A DNA stretch of 64,000 nucleotides from Acridotheres tristis (Eukaryota; Chordata; Aves; Passeriformes; Sturnidae), in contig CM072892.1 in assembly GCA_037013685.1 (NCBI GenBank), positions 20,093,501 to 20,157,500 on the forward strand, in the 5' to 3' direction. Shown piece by piece: positions 1-11,839 of the stretch; position 1 is the first letter of the stretch, and each line of letters begins with the position of its first letter. The notes beneath the pieces are model-generated. The model was not told where the DNA came from, did no database searches, and saw only the letters and a program-made list of their open reading frames with translations. A program made the position numbers and the translations under genes.

Positions 1-1070
1 CATTCCCTTGGGTCCTGTCACTGGTCACCACAGGGAAGAGATCAGTGCCTGCCCTCCTCTTCTTCTCATGAGTAGGTTGTGACTGCAGTGAGGTCTTCCC
101 TCAATCTCTTCCAGGCTGAACAGACCAAGTGACCTCAGTCACTCCTCACATGGCTTCCCCTCAAGGCCATTCACCATCTTCATTACCCTCGTCTGGATGA
201 TGTCTAACAGTTTAATGTATTTCTTATAGTGTGGTGACCAAAACTGCATACAGGACTCAAGGGGGTCATAAAAGGAAATCAGGTTTGATAATAACAGGAT
301 TTTCCTGTCATGAAATCAAGATGGCTGTGAGCAATGACGATGTTGTCTTTTAGGTGTTTTTCAATACTTCCTAGCATAATTTTTTCCATAACGTTACCAG
401 GCCTTTAAAGTGAAAATGACAGTCCTGTAGTTCCTGGGGTCCTCTTTCTTGCCCTTCTTTAAAACTGTGACAAGGTTCACCAGCTTCTAGTGAAATGGAA
501 CTGCTCAAAATTACCAAGACCACTCAAGAAATATCAAGAGAGATTTTTATGATGACATCAGCTCGCTCTTTGAGGAGTCTCGAATTAATCCCTTCAGGCC
601 CCATAGGTTTGTAGGGATCCAACTGGAGCAGCAAATCCCACATAAGTTCAGGGTCAATTGGGAGTTGATTATTCTCACAGTCATGTCGTCCTGCTCAGGG
701 TACTGGTATCCCCTTGGTCAATCAGCCATGTTGAAGACAGAGGCAAAGAATGCATTAAATACCATTGCCTTGTCTCTGTCACTGTTTGTGAAGTGACCAT
801 CTTCATCCTGTAAGGGGACGAGGATTTTTTTACACTGCCTATTGCCATTAAAATATTTTTTAAAACTCTTTTTATTGTCCTCCACATTTCTGGCCAGCTT
901 CAACTCCAGTAGAGCTTTAACTCCATGAAGTTTTTCCCTGCAGTGACAAGCAGCATCTCTGTATTCTTCCCATATCAGTAATGTCTCTTAGTCCCTGGAG
1001 ACTGCAGACTTCCCTGTAAGCTGCATATTGGGCCTTCCATTTGCTTTTGAAGGGTGTTTCCTATTACAAC
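1..1070 (-). mobile_element. CR1 LINE, ORF2 fragment with large internal deletion (cut by window edge)
   Basis: Read on the minus strand this is a degraded CR1 non-LTR retrotransposon. Positions 1060-680 encode the linker before the reverse transcriptase, with KLARNVEDNKKSF and VFNAFFASVF. Positions 680-268 encode the start of the RT domain (a degraded NYRxVxF box, then the segment matching CLTNLISFYD). At about 262-268 the sequence jumps to the C-terminal part: CMQFWSPHYKK, then LRSLGLFSLEE, continuing past position 1. The RT core with the PQGxVLGP and FADD catalytic boxes is missing, about 250 codons by comparison with the family. There are frame breaks and stops, so it is not functional. 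It lies inside a CEP128 intron, antisense to the gene. Confidence 0.85.
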
Positions 1071-1079
1071 TACTCTTCA

Positions 1080-1700
1080 TTTTCATGTTAACAGAGATCT
1101 AGGTGCAGAATACAGGTGGTGGGTGTTTTAGGAGGCTTCAGTATCCCAGAAAGACCTTCACCTACCTCATCATTCTGGCCTTCTAGTTCCAGAGCCTCAC
1201 ATGTGTTGTGGAAGGTGCCAGTTCTACCTGTCGAATTCTGAGAAGGTGGAGGAACCTTCCTCCTAGTACGTGCTGTGACCTGCTTCCAGCCTTCATCTTT
1301 AACAGGCCCTTGGCTACCAGTCCTTTGACTGATTAATTACCCTACAGGGTTCTGAATCCATCTACTTCTCCACTATAATGGAGGTTCATGACTCCTGAGA
1401 GTCTCGAGACTGTGAGACTCTGAAAATAATGAGTCTCTCTTCTGCTTCTTTGCTCAAACACTGTGTAGCCTGTTCAACTTCCTCCTGTAGCTCCTTCACC
1501 TGGTGACCTGCTCCTCAAGCACAGCTTACCTTCTGCAAAAGAACTGTCAGCCTCAGCCTCACGAAGAGGCATCAGGCACTCCTGGCAGCCTCTGACCTGG
1601 AGAGCTCCATCTCCCATCAGCAGGTCTGGCTGGCTGGAGCCTCTGATGTGGCTGCTTCAGTGAGTCCCACAGCTACATGGGATTGGGCTTAGTGCAAGTC
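1080..1700 (-). mobile_element. Probable CR1 ORF1-like remnant joined to the ORF2 fragment
   Basis: This block is GC-richer than the surrounding intron and continues the minus-strand CR1 in the expected 5' direction. In one minus frame around 1500-1440 it encodes a coiled-coil stretch VKELQEEVEQATQCL followed by more Glu/Arg-rich sequence. That is the type of sequence found in CR1 ORF1 proteins. The match is by character and position rather than by a clear family motif, and several stops interrupt it. It could instead be an unrelated repeat next to the CR1. The endonuclease part of ORF2 is not recognisable between the two blocks. Confidence 0.45.
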
Positions 1701-1813
1701 AACACTCTAACTGAGGAAGCTTGAACTAGTATGCTGATAAGACTGGGGTTTTTAATGTGTGAGATGGCTGAAAGAATGAATTAATTTTTAATGTTTTGTG
1801 TTCTGTTCTTTAG

Positions 1814-1891
1814 AGTACCCGAGTAGCTTTAAACCACCTGGAGTCTGTGCCTGAGAAACTGAGCCTGTTAGAAGATTGCAAAGATACTGGA
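1814..1891 (+). CDS. CEP128: CEP128 internal exon (fourth from last)
   Basis: This is a 78-base exon, phase 0 at both ends (26 codons). The acceptor is a pyrimidine-rich tract ending TTCTTTAG at 1806-1813; the donor is A|GTGAGA at 1891/1892. It encodes a segment with the motif HLESVPEKLSLLED followed by CKDTG. I recognise this motif as the conserved stretch near the C-terminus of vertebrate CEP128. The charged, Leu-rich composition fits the end of the long coiled coil. The upstream coding exons lie outside the window, so the start codon is not seen. The exon is too short to stand out as an open reading frame. Splice junctions are inferred from consensus and phase, not from transcripts. Confidence 0.75.
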
Positions 1892-3713
1892 GTGAGAAAG
1901 ATTTCATTTGACTCTCTCAGTAGTTCTAAAATATTTTGGTTAATTAATATGCTCTATGAATAAGATAAGATGTTTAATAGGATATTTGCAGTTGCATATT
2001 TTTCATGTTTATATGGATCTTTTTGAAGTTATAAATTTAGTTCTGTGCTCCCTAATGTAGGCAAACATTGATAACTGGGCATAACAGGTCATGTGTTAAT
2101 TACTGTTTCAGAATATTTTTATTGAGTGGTAAATTCTGATATTACATGTTAAAAAATGAAAATTTTATAATTAAATAAATTGTGCCAGTTGTTTCAATAT
2201 TTAACTTAATGAGTGAAGGTAGATGATCTTTATAACTTTTTCTTTTGATTTGACATAATGACAATGCTTGTCACTTACTTTCTCAGCACCACTCTCCAAT
2301 CAAGATGTGTTTGGACATAGTGGAACATATTGACAATACTGGTGACATACTGTCAAGAGTGATAAGGCTCAGATTAGATCTTCAGTGGATAAGTGGCTAA
2401 ACTCCTGCACCACAGTTACTTTCCATTTATGAAATGGGTGGTTTAGTAAAAAAGAATTTATAACTTCCTTTAAGAACATAAATTTTAAATCAGCATTAAA
2501 CCACAGATCAACAAATACATAATGATTTGCATTTTGTTTCTTATGCAACATTTCTTAGGCTGTGGTTGTCATAAACATTTCAAAACAAACTTGTTTGGAG
2601 CATTGTTTATTTTGTGTTCCTGCACGAGGTCATCAGTTAACAATTCTTCACCATTTTATTGCTGTCATCATCAACAGATTTGGTAATGCAAGTACTGGTT
2701 AAGATGTTTGGATTTTTTATGAACAATATTATAGAGATGTATAGTTTTAATTTCACATTCCAGGTATCCCCAGAAGAGCTTTTTTGCTCTGACAGAGGCC
2801 TGTGTTTACCTTCTGTTTCTACTAAAGGAAAAATTTTGTTCTCAGCAGGCATCTGCAATTTCTGTCACACTTGCCCTCTCTCACTTAACACTGCTATGAA
2901 ATTACACTGTCATTTTCTGGTTTGTTCTAGTTATAACTTAGCCAATATTTGTGAGATTGGAATGCAAAAATCTTTGTTTTCAGTTGGGCTCTGTCCTTCT
3001 CCTTCATGCTTGAGTTTTTAAAAGATGGTTTTCTGAAGATGAGTCCCTATCAACACAGTGTTTTGTTTAAGAAAGTTTGTTATTCAAGAGAGCCAAGCTT
3101 TATGCCTTAGCTTTGAGAAGGATGTCAGTTTGGAGCTTCATTACTGTTTCTATTTGCAAGTAACATATTGGATTTTTTGTACAATAGCTAGGAAGTTCTT
3201 CCTTCAATGTTTTCGTAGGAAGGGAGAAGGAAAGAGGAAGTTAAGTGTTGATAATCCTCTCAGGTTGTCTAGGAGGTTTGTTAATTCAAGTGTATCATTA
3301 GCTAGTTCAGTGAGAAGCATTATGTTTTCTTGTTAAACATACTGTTTTGTCCGTATCCTTAGAACGCTTTTTTCCCTAGTGCTTTTTTCTGTAGTGTTAT
3401 AATTAATTTTTCACCATTACAGAATTTTTGTTAGAAGGTATGATATTGCTGAAGTTTGGAAAGGGTTACAAGAGCTCATTCACCAGTTAAGGATAAGGTC
3501 ATTTCCATTTTAATCTACATATATTTTAACATTATTTTTCTGTACAGAACATTATGCTTTTGTATGGTCCCTGTAGTTCAGCCTCTGAATGCTAGTACTT
3601 AATTTGTTCTTGCTGTGGTGAAAATCCTTGATGATACTTGTGTTGACAATAATCAGAATTTCTAGCTGCTTTTCACGTTATGAAATCATCTGAATCTTTA
3701 AATGCATTTCTAG
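1892..3713 (+). other. CEP128: CEP128 intron, no other feature seen
   Basis: AT-rich intronic sequence. It contains a 120-codon open frame (2659-3021) with no recognisable domain and no splice context that would make it an alternative exon. No repeats longer than short homopolymers were recognised. Confidence 0.6.
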
Positions 3714-3827
3714 GAGTCCCGTTGCCGAAGGGAGATGATTGAGGAGAGGTATTTGAAGTATAAAGAAATAGTGAGTTCTTTGCATCAGCAGCTGGAAGAT
3801 TCAAAGCAAAAAGTTGGGCAAGTCAAG
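3714..3827 (+). CDS. CEP128: CEP128 internal exon (third from last)
   Basis: This is a 114-base exon, phase 0 at both ends (38 codons). The acceptor is GCATTTCTAG ending at 3713 and the donor is AAG|GTATGT at 3827/3828, a strong match. It encodes a highly charged helical segment beginning ESRCRREMIE and containing ERYLKYKEIVSSLHQQLED. The composition (Glu, Lys, Gln, Leu) suggests a short amphipathic helix or coiled coil. The Arg-Tyr-x-Lys-Tyr pattern and the downstream LHQQLEDSK correspond in position to the (G)RYSKY and SLQHHQDDTK region I recall from mammalian CEP128. Conservation here looks lower than in the preceding exon. Confidence 0.72.
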
Positions 3828-6800
3828 GTATGTGTGTGTACTCCACTTTTGTGTCTCAATTACTTTCAATCAGCAACATAACTGTACCTTATTAACTCCT
3901 AGTACAAACACAGACCCAAATCGTGCATGAATGTTTTTGTTTCATATAGCAGCCATGGCTGATGGCATGGCAGGAATATTGACATGGCATGAAATTTGAT
4001 GAATTAGGGGTTGCCTTCATTGTCGTGGATACTTCCCAAAAATCTTTCAGCTTTCACAGAAAGGTATCTTACTGTGTCTTACTACTCTGAAGTAGTTACC
4101 TGATTTGTCAAATTGCTGTCTACAGCAATTCTTTAATTGTTTTGTTCATTTTTCTCTTGTCATTTCAAGTAAAAGATATAGAAACCCATTTCCTCTATAA
4201 AAAGGTTTACTAATTTATAAATCACATGTAGTAATTTTTCAGTAGTTGATATTGCATTCTTTGCAAACGATCTGTATGATGTCTCTTTCATACATAAATG
4301 AAATCCAGGCAAACAGAAGGGAAGTGGTTTGCTAAAGGTCACTCATTGGACTTATAGCAGTGCTAAGCATGAACAACTTACTCCCTACAATACAAATCCA
4401 ATGCTCTTCTTTAGAAACTTTGCCTATAATGAGTTCAACTTTCCAATTATTAACATGCTTTCTTTCCCTTATTAACTTGTTCATTGTCATATCACTGTCA
4501 TTGTGATAGCAGCTTACTTCAGCAGAACTACGATTTCTTATGGAAGTGATTAAAATATCTGATCAGACCTGAAGAGTAATACTAGTGTTTCTGCTACATA
4601 CCTCAATCAAATAATTTTCTTTGGCAATGTATCATACCTGTGTCTCTAAGCAACTGAGCTCAAATCAAGGATCACACACTATATCAGAAAGAAGTTTGTA
4701 TTTCCCAACTTGTCTGTAACCATCTTCCTTCTGTAAAACGAGAACATACTTACAATATGTCTTTTAAAAAGTGGAAAAGGTAAAATAAATACAGAATATG
4801 TTAGCTTTACAAGTTGCTGTTGTAAGAAGGTATTAAGTTACTTTAAAAAGCCATCTTGCTCTTCTGTAAGAAAGAATTGAAAGGAGGAAACTGGCACAAT
4901 CAGTCTGTTGCTGATAACAATTTTCAGTATCATGAATTTCTCTTCCCTCCACATAGGTGTTACTAAATCAGTAGCTGTTGAAATTTGGAAAACACTGAAA
5001 AGCTAAGTGGAATGCAATCAGCTGACAGTAGAACATAACATTGCACTAAGCTGACTGAACTTACTGAGCTTGTGTGATTTGAACTCAATAATCAGAATCC
5101 AGTACAAAGCTGATTCCAAAACAATTCTCTTTCTTTAGACAACCGAGAGCATTTAATGGTTTCTATTTAGTTAGGCCTAATTGGGGTTTTGCATGACATA
5201 CAGTACTCTTTGCTGTCACGGCTGTTGCAAATAGAACAGAATGTTCAAAACCAAGTAACAGACGGGTGCTAATCTGATTTCAGTGATCAGGCTAGCTTAG
5301 ACTAAAAAAAAAAAAAAAACTTTTTAATGCTTGCCTTTCGTACCCTCCTTTGAAACTAACTCAAATGCTTTTTTTTAAATTTTATTGTACTGTTTGTCAG
5401 TTGGGAGTCTCTAAAATTAATTGCTGGGAGAGTGTAGGTTTGAGGACATCAAAGTTGATTCTTCCTGGTATTTTTGGTTCATGCTGCGTACATAGTGTCC
5501 CTGCTATACAAAGTAGACAGATATTTGATAGGTGACAAGAAAATCCACATTTCTTATATAAAATTTTTACGTTGATCATTTTAGATTAAATTATTTCTGG
5601 AATTAATCTTTCCCCTCTGTTATGTTTTTCTTTCTAGCCTTTCTTTATAATACACTTGTTTCAGCTTGCTTGCCAACATTGATCTCAGACAGGCATTATC
5701 TAATCTGTGTCCCAGCCTTTTTTCATTTTAAGGGGGAAAAATTAAACCAAAGTTGAATGTTCCTTTAAAAGCAGGGTTTTTTTCTTTCTTTCTTATGATT
5801 TCTTTTGTCCCCACCGAGTCTTCCTACTCTTCTGTAGCCTTGTCAGATGGCTTTAAAATACCTGTCCCTTAGAAGCCCTGAAAAATTAAAATTTCTATTT
5901 TATTAATTAATTTTAATTTCAATTTTAATTTCTATTTTTCTATTATGTATCTGTTAAAGTGGAAGCTTTCCAGTAATAAGAGTGGGCCATAGGCTGGCAG
6001 AATACCATCAGGTACAACAATCTTGATTTTTCAACTATGACAGAGCCAAATAATAGAAGATAAAGATGAAATTGGGGAAAAACCCCATAAATATAATGTA
6101 TTAAAAGAAAATAGCAACAGAAGCAAAATCAAAACAGAAAGCCTGACGAAAACTAGAGATAAATATTTTGATGTAGAGATACAAATATTTTAGGAGAGTT
6201 TCCCTGCCACAGACAATTGACCATCTACTCAGACACAACTTACAGATATAATTGTCAGTGAAGCACATGACAAAAGGCACATTCTATACATTAATATTTC
6301 TGTAAAGAGAAAGCTATTTTGTATTGCAGATACTGGTAAAAGCACCTTTCTTGTTTAAAAGCTCTTCTTTTAAAGCATTTCTGGAAGCAGAATGGAAAGA
6401 CAAAAACTTTTTTCATTCTTTAAAAATTGTTATTGTGCTATGAACACTTTAGGTATTAAGTCTCTTATCAGCCCATAAGGAGATTAATATGTATAATTCC
6501 AATTAGTCTTAATAGGAATAAATCCTTCTTCAATGATGAAACAAAAGCTCATTGTATCTCTAAATTAATGTAGAAGTTTTTTTTCTGTTTAGTTTTCAAA
6601 TCTTAGTATCAGCATGAATGATAAATTGCAAGATGTTTTAACAAAATTCCCTAAGGCTGTTTATGATAAGAATTCAGCAGTAAAATTGTGTGTTTTATGA
6701 ACTGATGCATTTGTTCATTATTACCTCTTCTCATTTCAAGAAACTGAGTAATTTGGATACCAAGCCAAACTTTTAATCTTATTTTGGATAGTATTGTAAC

Positions 6801-7489
6801 TGGGGACTACTTGCTGCAGAGCTAATAGAGATTTTTCAGGGATTTTTGTTTAAATGACCTTTTTAAATTTATCTTCTCTTTTTAGCTTATAGACCAAATG
6901 ACTTTCCTCATCAAGAAGCTATGCTGTATTGGTTTAGTTATAAATAGTAACATTGTACTTCAGACTTTATTTAATGTTTTAACACAAAAAATTCAAAAGC
7001 ATTTTTAGGTATTTTGATATGAGAAATCAATGAACTTGAAGTTTCCTTAGTGGGAGAGAAAATAGATTTATATTTATTACTACTTGTGGAACTTGAATTA
7101 ATTAATATGAACCGTTCATTGATGAAGAATTCATCATTCACTGATATCTGCCTTGCTAATATGATATGTCCTGAACTGTGGATGTGATGTGAAGACGAAA
7201 GAGCATTTTTACAACTTGCTGTAGTGGCAAAGTCTTCCAAGGCTGACAGTGTTTTTCTCAAGGCAAAGCAGTTTTTTGCAGATATTTTATAGTGGTGGAG
7301 TAGGGATAAAACTCATAAGCAAATTAATTTGAGCTAACTGCAGTCCTGAGAATTCTCTGAATTCAAATGATTTTTTTCCAGCATGTGTGGAATCACAGCA
7401 TGTGCCTGTAGGTGTGCTGTATGCTTTATGTTAAAGTTTGCAGCTGCTTGATAGTAACTGATAAAATTGTTTTTATTTGGTTCCCATAG
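3828..7489 (+). other. CEP128: CEP128 intron with A-tract and AT-rich inverted repeats
   Basis: AT-rich intron of about 3.7 kb. It contains a 16-base A run at 5304-5319 and a low-complexity TTTTAATT/AATTAAAA stretch at about 5880-5940 that can pair with itself. No transposon family was recognised. Confidence 0.6.
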
Positions 7490-7598
7490 GATGTGAAAAT
7501 GGATGCTGAAATTTCTGATACAGAAGTGGCTGCTCACTCTTCTAGTTGGCGATCTCAAAACAGCTTTTTGTGCAGTTCACTGCTTTCAAGTTCAGGTT
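7490..7598 (+). CDS. CEP128: CEP128 penultimate coding exon
   Basis: This is a 109-base exon, entering in phase 0 and leaving with one base of a split codon. The acceptor is TTCCCATAG at 7481-7489; the donor is GTAAGTATT at 7599, close to the ideal consensus. It encodes DVKMDAEISDTEVAAHSS and then SSSWRSQNSFLCSS with a Ser-rich end. The Ser-Ser-Ser-Trp followed by Phe-Leu fits the SSSW...FL..S element of CEP128. An alternative GT four bases upstream (7596-7597) is a poorer donor and would not restore the frame of the last exon. The Ser-rich, low-hydrophobicity sequence suggests a disordered tail. Confidence 0.72.
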
Positions 7599-10500
7599 GT
7601 AAGTATTATATCACAGAAAAAATCTATAGGTAACATTTTTTTCTTCTAAAATTTTTTTTTTACTTGAAAGACCGAGACACTACTTTTCAAAAAAAAGTGC
7701 TAGAACCATCTTAATTATCCTGCTGTGTTTTAGTTTTAGATGTTGGAGGGATATCTTTGCCTAGGAAATCCTTTATTACATCCCACTGATAGTTGTTTGG
7801 GGTTTTTTAACAGGGACATACAATGTATTTTGTTTGTCACCCAAACCTATGCCAAAGAAAAGGGCTGCCCTTGAATTCTGAATCTCTGCATAATGAGTCA
7901 TACTTGTGTAAGCTGTGTATCTTCTGAGGGACCAGAGAGATGTCCTCAAACATGAATTCTTTCCAAGATCTTTCATGTGCACCAGTTGGTGTCATGCTTG
8001 TGTAGCATTTTCGCAGTGAAAGTTGAATTCACTAATTCTATTTCAATATTGTTTATAACTGTTCTTTCTCTACTCCCTTGTGCTTATACAGCTTGTGTTC
8101 ATGTGAAGTCATGGGATTTCTGGTATAGCTGGGAAATGCTCAATAAAACATAGGATGTATTAGATCTTGATTGAGTACATAGGCATACCTTTGCATGAGT
8201 GTCAAAAGTAACTTTTAAAACCGGTTTTTAAGAGGTTTTTTTGAGCATATCAATATATGGATATCAAAATACTTCCCTTCAGAAGGGTAACATCTTCCAT
8301 TTCTTTTCAATAGCCAGTTTGTGTACTGGGAACCTATTTAGAAAGTTACATTCTATGTAGTGGTAAGTCCTATTTCAGGCTTCATTGCACTTTGAGAGTG
8401 TTGCATTTTAGAATGAGTGCTGTGGTACATTACTGCTCACCAGTAAGTCCTGAGCAGACTTGATGAGGTTAAAGATAATTCGTTTCTCTTCTTTCAGAAT
8501 CTATGGATTGGGTTTAGTATCATTTTGCAGAGCGTACTGAATAACAATAGTCGGAATAAAGCATAGGAGCAAGTACCTCTGTACTTCAGGAGCACTTTAC
8601 CTTGACTCAGAGTTGATTTTTCCGTTTTCCCAAACCTCATCCCTGTTAAAGTCTTGCAAATCAAAGTACAACTGAGCCTGTTTTGGGTATAGGAAAGAAG
8701 TAACCAAAGCCTCACAGCATGTTCACATAAATGGCCTCTAGCAGTCCCTTCCAATCTCAAGAATTCCAAAAGTGATTCACTGCAAAAATTGACTGAAATC
8801 TAAAAATGCAGCATGTATGTTCCTAAAATATTAAAATGGTTTTACACTGCTTAATCCGAATTAAACAAGCTAGGACTTTGTTGCTTCAAAACTTTTTAAT
8901 AAATTTTAGGCAGTTTTAAGAGAAATAGGATTCATGTGATCTGAATACCAATCTGATTAAACAGTTTGCATATTTATTCTCTGATTCAACTGTTTTTTAC
9001 CAGCACCAAATACAAAATTTTCTGAAGATAAAAAAATAAGTGATGTAGAAAAGACAATGGTGATTCAGCTCACTACTTAGTGCTTATGGCACTAAAATAT
9101 GTGAATTACTCCACAGAGTTTGGTTTGTGACTGATTGTCTCTTTATGCTGAAACTGATTTCCACCAGTCTAATGTGTATTTTGAATTAGTTGGTGTAATT
9201 CTTGAGGACAATAAAAATTCTGCAGTGATATTAGCATTAAGATTTTCCAGTGAATGGCAAATGAAAAGTCAGCTACTTCAGTCATGACAGTCACAAAAAC
9301 ATTATGAACTTTTAATTTCAGTAATGACATTAATTAATTATAATTTGAGACTTTGACAGCGAAGTATAATTTGACATCTTTGCTCCCAAACCTAATGTAG
9401 CTTTTAATAAATCTTCCTATACCTGTCATTATCTATTTTCTGTGATTAATTGTCTCCTTCTTCAGAAACAGAAGGATAGATTTTTTTTTTTCTTTCCTTT
9501 ACCTTTTGGAACAGTTTGCAAGCCTTTGTGATTTATGTTTCCCCATTCCATCTCTCTTCAATTCATGAAGACTTACAGACTGTGGAGTCAATAACTAGTA
9601 CTAGACGCTTCCTTCCCAATGTGGGTCTCCTATGACTTGTAGAGAGCACTCAGAAGGAGAGCAGACTCATTTGTTATAATTTATCTGTGAGGGAGATCAT
9701 GGGATTTAAGTTTAAAATTGGTTGAAGAAAAAAGGACAAAGAGTATGGGAAAATAAATAAGGGAACAACAATCTGTTTCCATGTGAATATATTTACTAAA
9801 ATGTTGCCAATACAGCAAGCAGTTAAAAGGAAAGTAATTAATATCAACACTGTGGGGTTTTTTTGGTATAATTTCTGCAATTATATCAGTTTTTCCACTA
9901 CAAGCATATTTTAAAATATGTTGAGGAAGTGTGCTTTTATTTCTATATCCATTTTCTTAGAAATGGAGAAATTTAAATGAGAAAATAATTTATTCAAGGA
10001 AATAATCACTAGATCTGGTTTGCAGTCTGTATTATTATCAGACCAAAATGATTGGTCCAGACAATCACTACTAGTTGTTATCTAAAGCATAATCCTCAGA
10101 AACTGTTTTTACAGCCACTGTATTTTCCTGAAATTTTGAGTACAAAAGTCCCTAGAGTTACACATGCTTTGCATTAGCTTTGTGAATTGAGTCCTGCCTT
10201 TCTCTTTGCACATTTCATCACTTTGAGGTTTTAACCTGGATGGTTTCCCAGAAACCATATGTCTTAGAGGCTTTCTTTTGTTGTTGGGAATTTATGTTCC
10301 AGAGCTCCATAAGTTGGGATAGACAACACTCTTATGTCAACATGGTATGTAGTATGACTGATACCACAGCTGAGTAAAACCAAGTGGTTCTGAATGTAGG
10401 CTTTATTGTCATAACAATTAAGTCTTGAACTGTGTTGCTGATGCCTGTCTTTATCCCTCTATGTACACTTTTTCATAAGTTCTTAAGACTATTTTTATTG

Positions 10501-11732
10501 GCATTTATAAGTAATGTAATGTACTTACAAGTAGAAAGATGTTTCAACATCACTATGCTGTGGACACTCTTCTAGAGCAAAACCTAGGGCTGCTTAAGCA
10601 CAAGAACTTGGAATGACTGGGAACTTGACCTCATCACTTTAAAAAAATGCAAATTTAATTAGTTAAGCAGTAAAGCAATGAACTTTCTTTATGATTTTTC
10701 ACCTTACTTTGAATACTGTCCACGGGACACAGCATACTGACCACTGACATAGCATACAGCAGCAGAGCTTTGGACCAATTCTGAAAACTTTAAACTTTAT
10801 GCTGAAAACTTAGAACTCACTGTTATACCAATTTCCCAACACAGTGATTTCATTCTACTGAAAGTAAAAACATCTCACCCATCCTAACCAGACTGTGAAG
10901 TCTTGCTCCTTATTAAGTAACTTTTTATGTAAAAAAAAAAAGTTATGTACTGCTACAATTTTACTGGATCATTAAAAATTGTGCTCTGGATATTGATTAG
11001 GACCACTTTTCTTACATGCTTGTGCTATAAAGAAGGCCATTAGATGAAGGGTATGTTATATAAGCTGGTAACCACTTTCCTTCCCTTAATTACTACCTTT
11101 TGCTAAATGCTTGGATATTTGATTTTTTTCTTCAGCATTTTATTATAAGATGTTTTGTCAATTCATATTGTCTGGATTTTGATACAATATAATATATTTT
11201 TTAAAAGGCACTATATGTGTACCCTGCTGTGAAGGTATATACACAGTATGACATTGCATGAGCACCTATTCAGTGTCACTTGGTGATTTAAGTCCATGCT
11301 GTGGGTAAAGATATTCCTTCACAATTTTTTTTGAGAGGTTTGTCTTATCTTAAACAAAAATTCTGGAAAAATAAATGGAAAATATATATTAGTGAAATAA
11401 TCAATTTTTTAAAACATAGTCTACATTTCTTGTGTATAAGAAAGCTCTTGGCTTTCCCTGTATTATAGAGTATTAAAATCTATTTCTCTAGAAAAATAAG
11501 TCAGTTTCTCAATTCATAGCCTTATGAATATTGAATATTTTTTACCACCGTATTACTTGCTGAATAAATTATATCATATAATGAAGTACATGTTTTAAAT
11601 AAAAACTAGTGATCAATGAACCAAGTCCAAGAATCATAGGTTTGAAAAGCCCTCTAAGATCATTGAGTCTAACTGACTTAATGTGTGACTCTGAAGATGC
11701 TTAATCACCTTTTTTGTGTGACTTACTTCTAG
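7599..11732 (+). other. CEP128: CEP128 last intron
   Basis: AT-rich intron of about 4.1 kb. The only recognisable element is the short CR1 tail close to its 3' end (11630-11682). The rest holds T-rich and A-rich runs and no coding signal I can support. Confidence 0.6.
11630..11682 (-). mobile_element. CR1 3'-end remnant just upstream of the last CEP128 exon
   Basis: On the + strand it reads AGAATCATAGG, then TTTGAAAAGCCCTCTAAGATC and ATTGAGTCTAAC. This is the reverse complement of the terminal part of an avian CR1 3' UTR including its short terminal repeat. Only the extreme 3' end is left, as expected for strongly 5'-truncated CR1 insertions. The insertion is antisense to CEP128. Confidence 0.7.
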
Positions 11733-11839
11733 CACTTACAAAAGGGATCGTTCCTTTGGATACAAGTGCCACCAAGGAAGATTCTACTAATGTTGCTGTT
11801 AGTGAAATGAAGCTGCAAGCAGAAGGAGGAAAGCAGTAG
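11733..11839 (+). CDS. CEP128: CEP128 last coding exon with stop codon
   Basis: The acceptor is ACTTACTTCTAG ending at 11732. The first two bases complete a Ser codon begun at 7598, and 35 residues then run to the TAG stop at 11837-11839. The product begins SLTKGIVPLDTSATKED and ends EGGKQ. This aligns in character and order with the SFTKRTVAPD...NKED end that I recall for mammalian CEP128, and is the best support for the gene call after the HLESVPEKLSLLED exon. The tail is polar and probably disordered. A CR1 3' tail lies only about 50 bases before this acceptor, which is unusual. The open frame ends at the stop with no obvious continuation. Confidence 0.75.

Noticed and set aside
681..903. 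Minus-strand open frames with FNAFFASVF as a possible host gene
   Set aside because: This is the CR1 ORF2 linker region before the reverse transcriptase, part of a dead retrotransposon.
2659..3021. 120-codon frame in a CEP128 intron as an alternative exon
   Set aside because: No consensus splice sites at its ends and no similarity to CEP128 or a known domain.
7596..7597. Alternative GT donor four bases before the end of the penultimate CEP128 exon
   Set aside because: A weaker match than GTAAGT at 7599, and it breaks the frame into the last exon.
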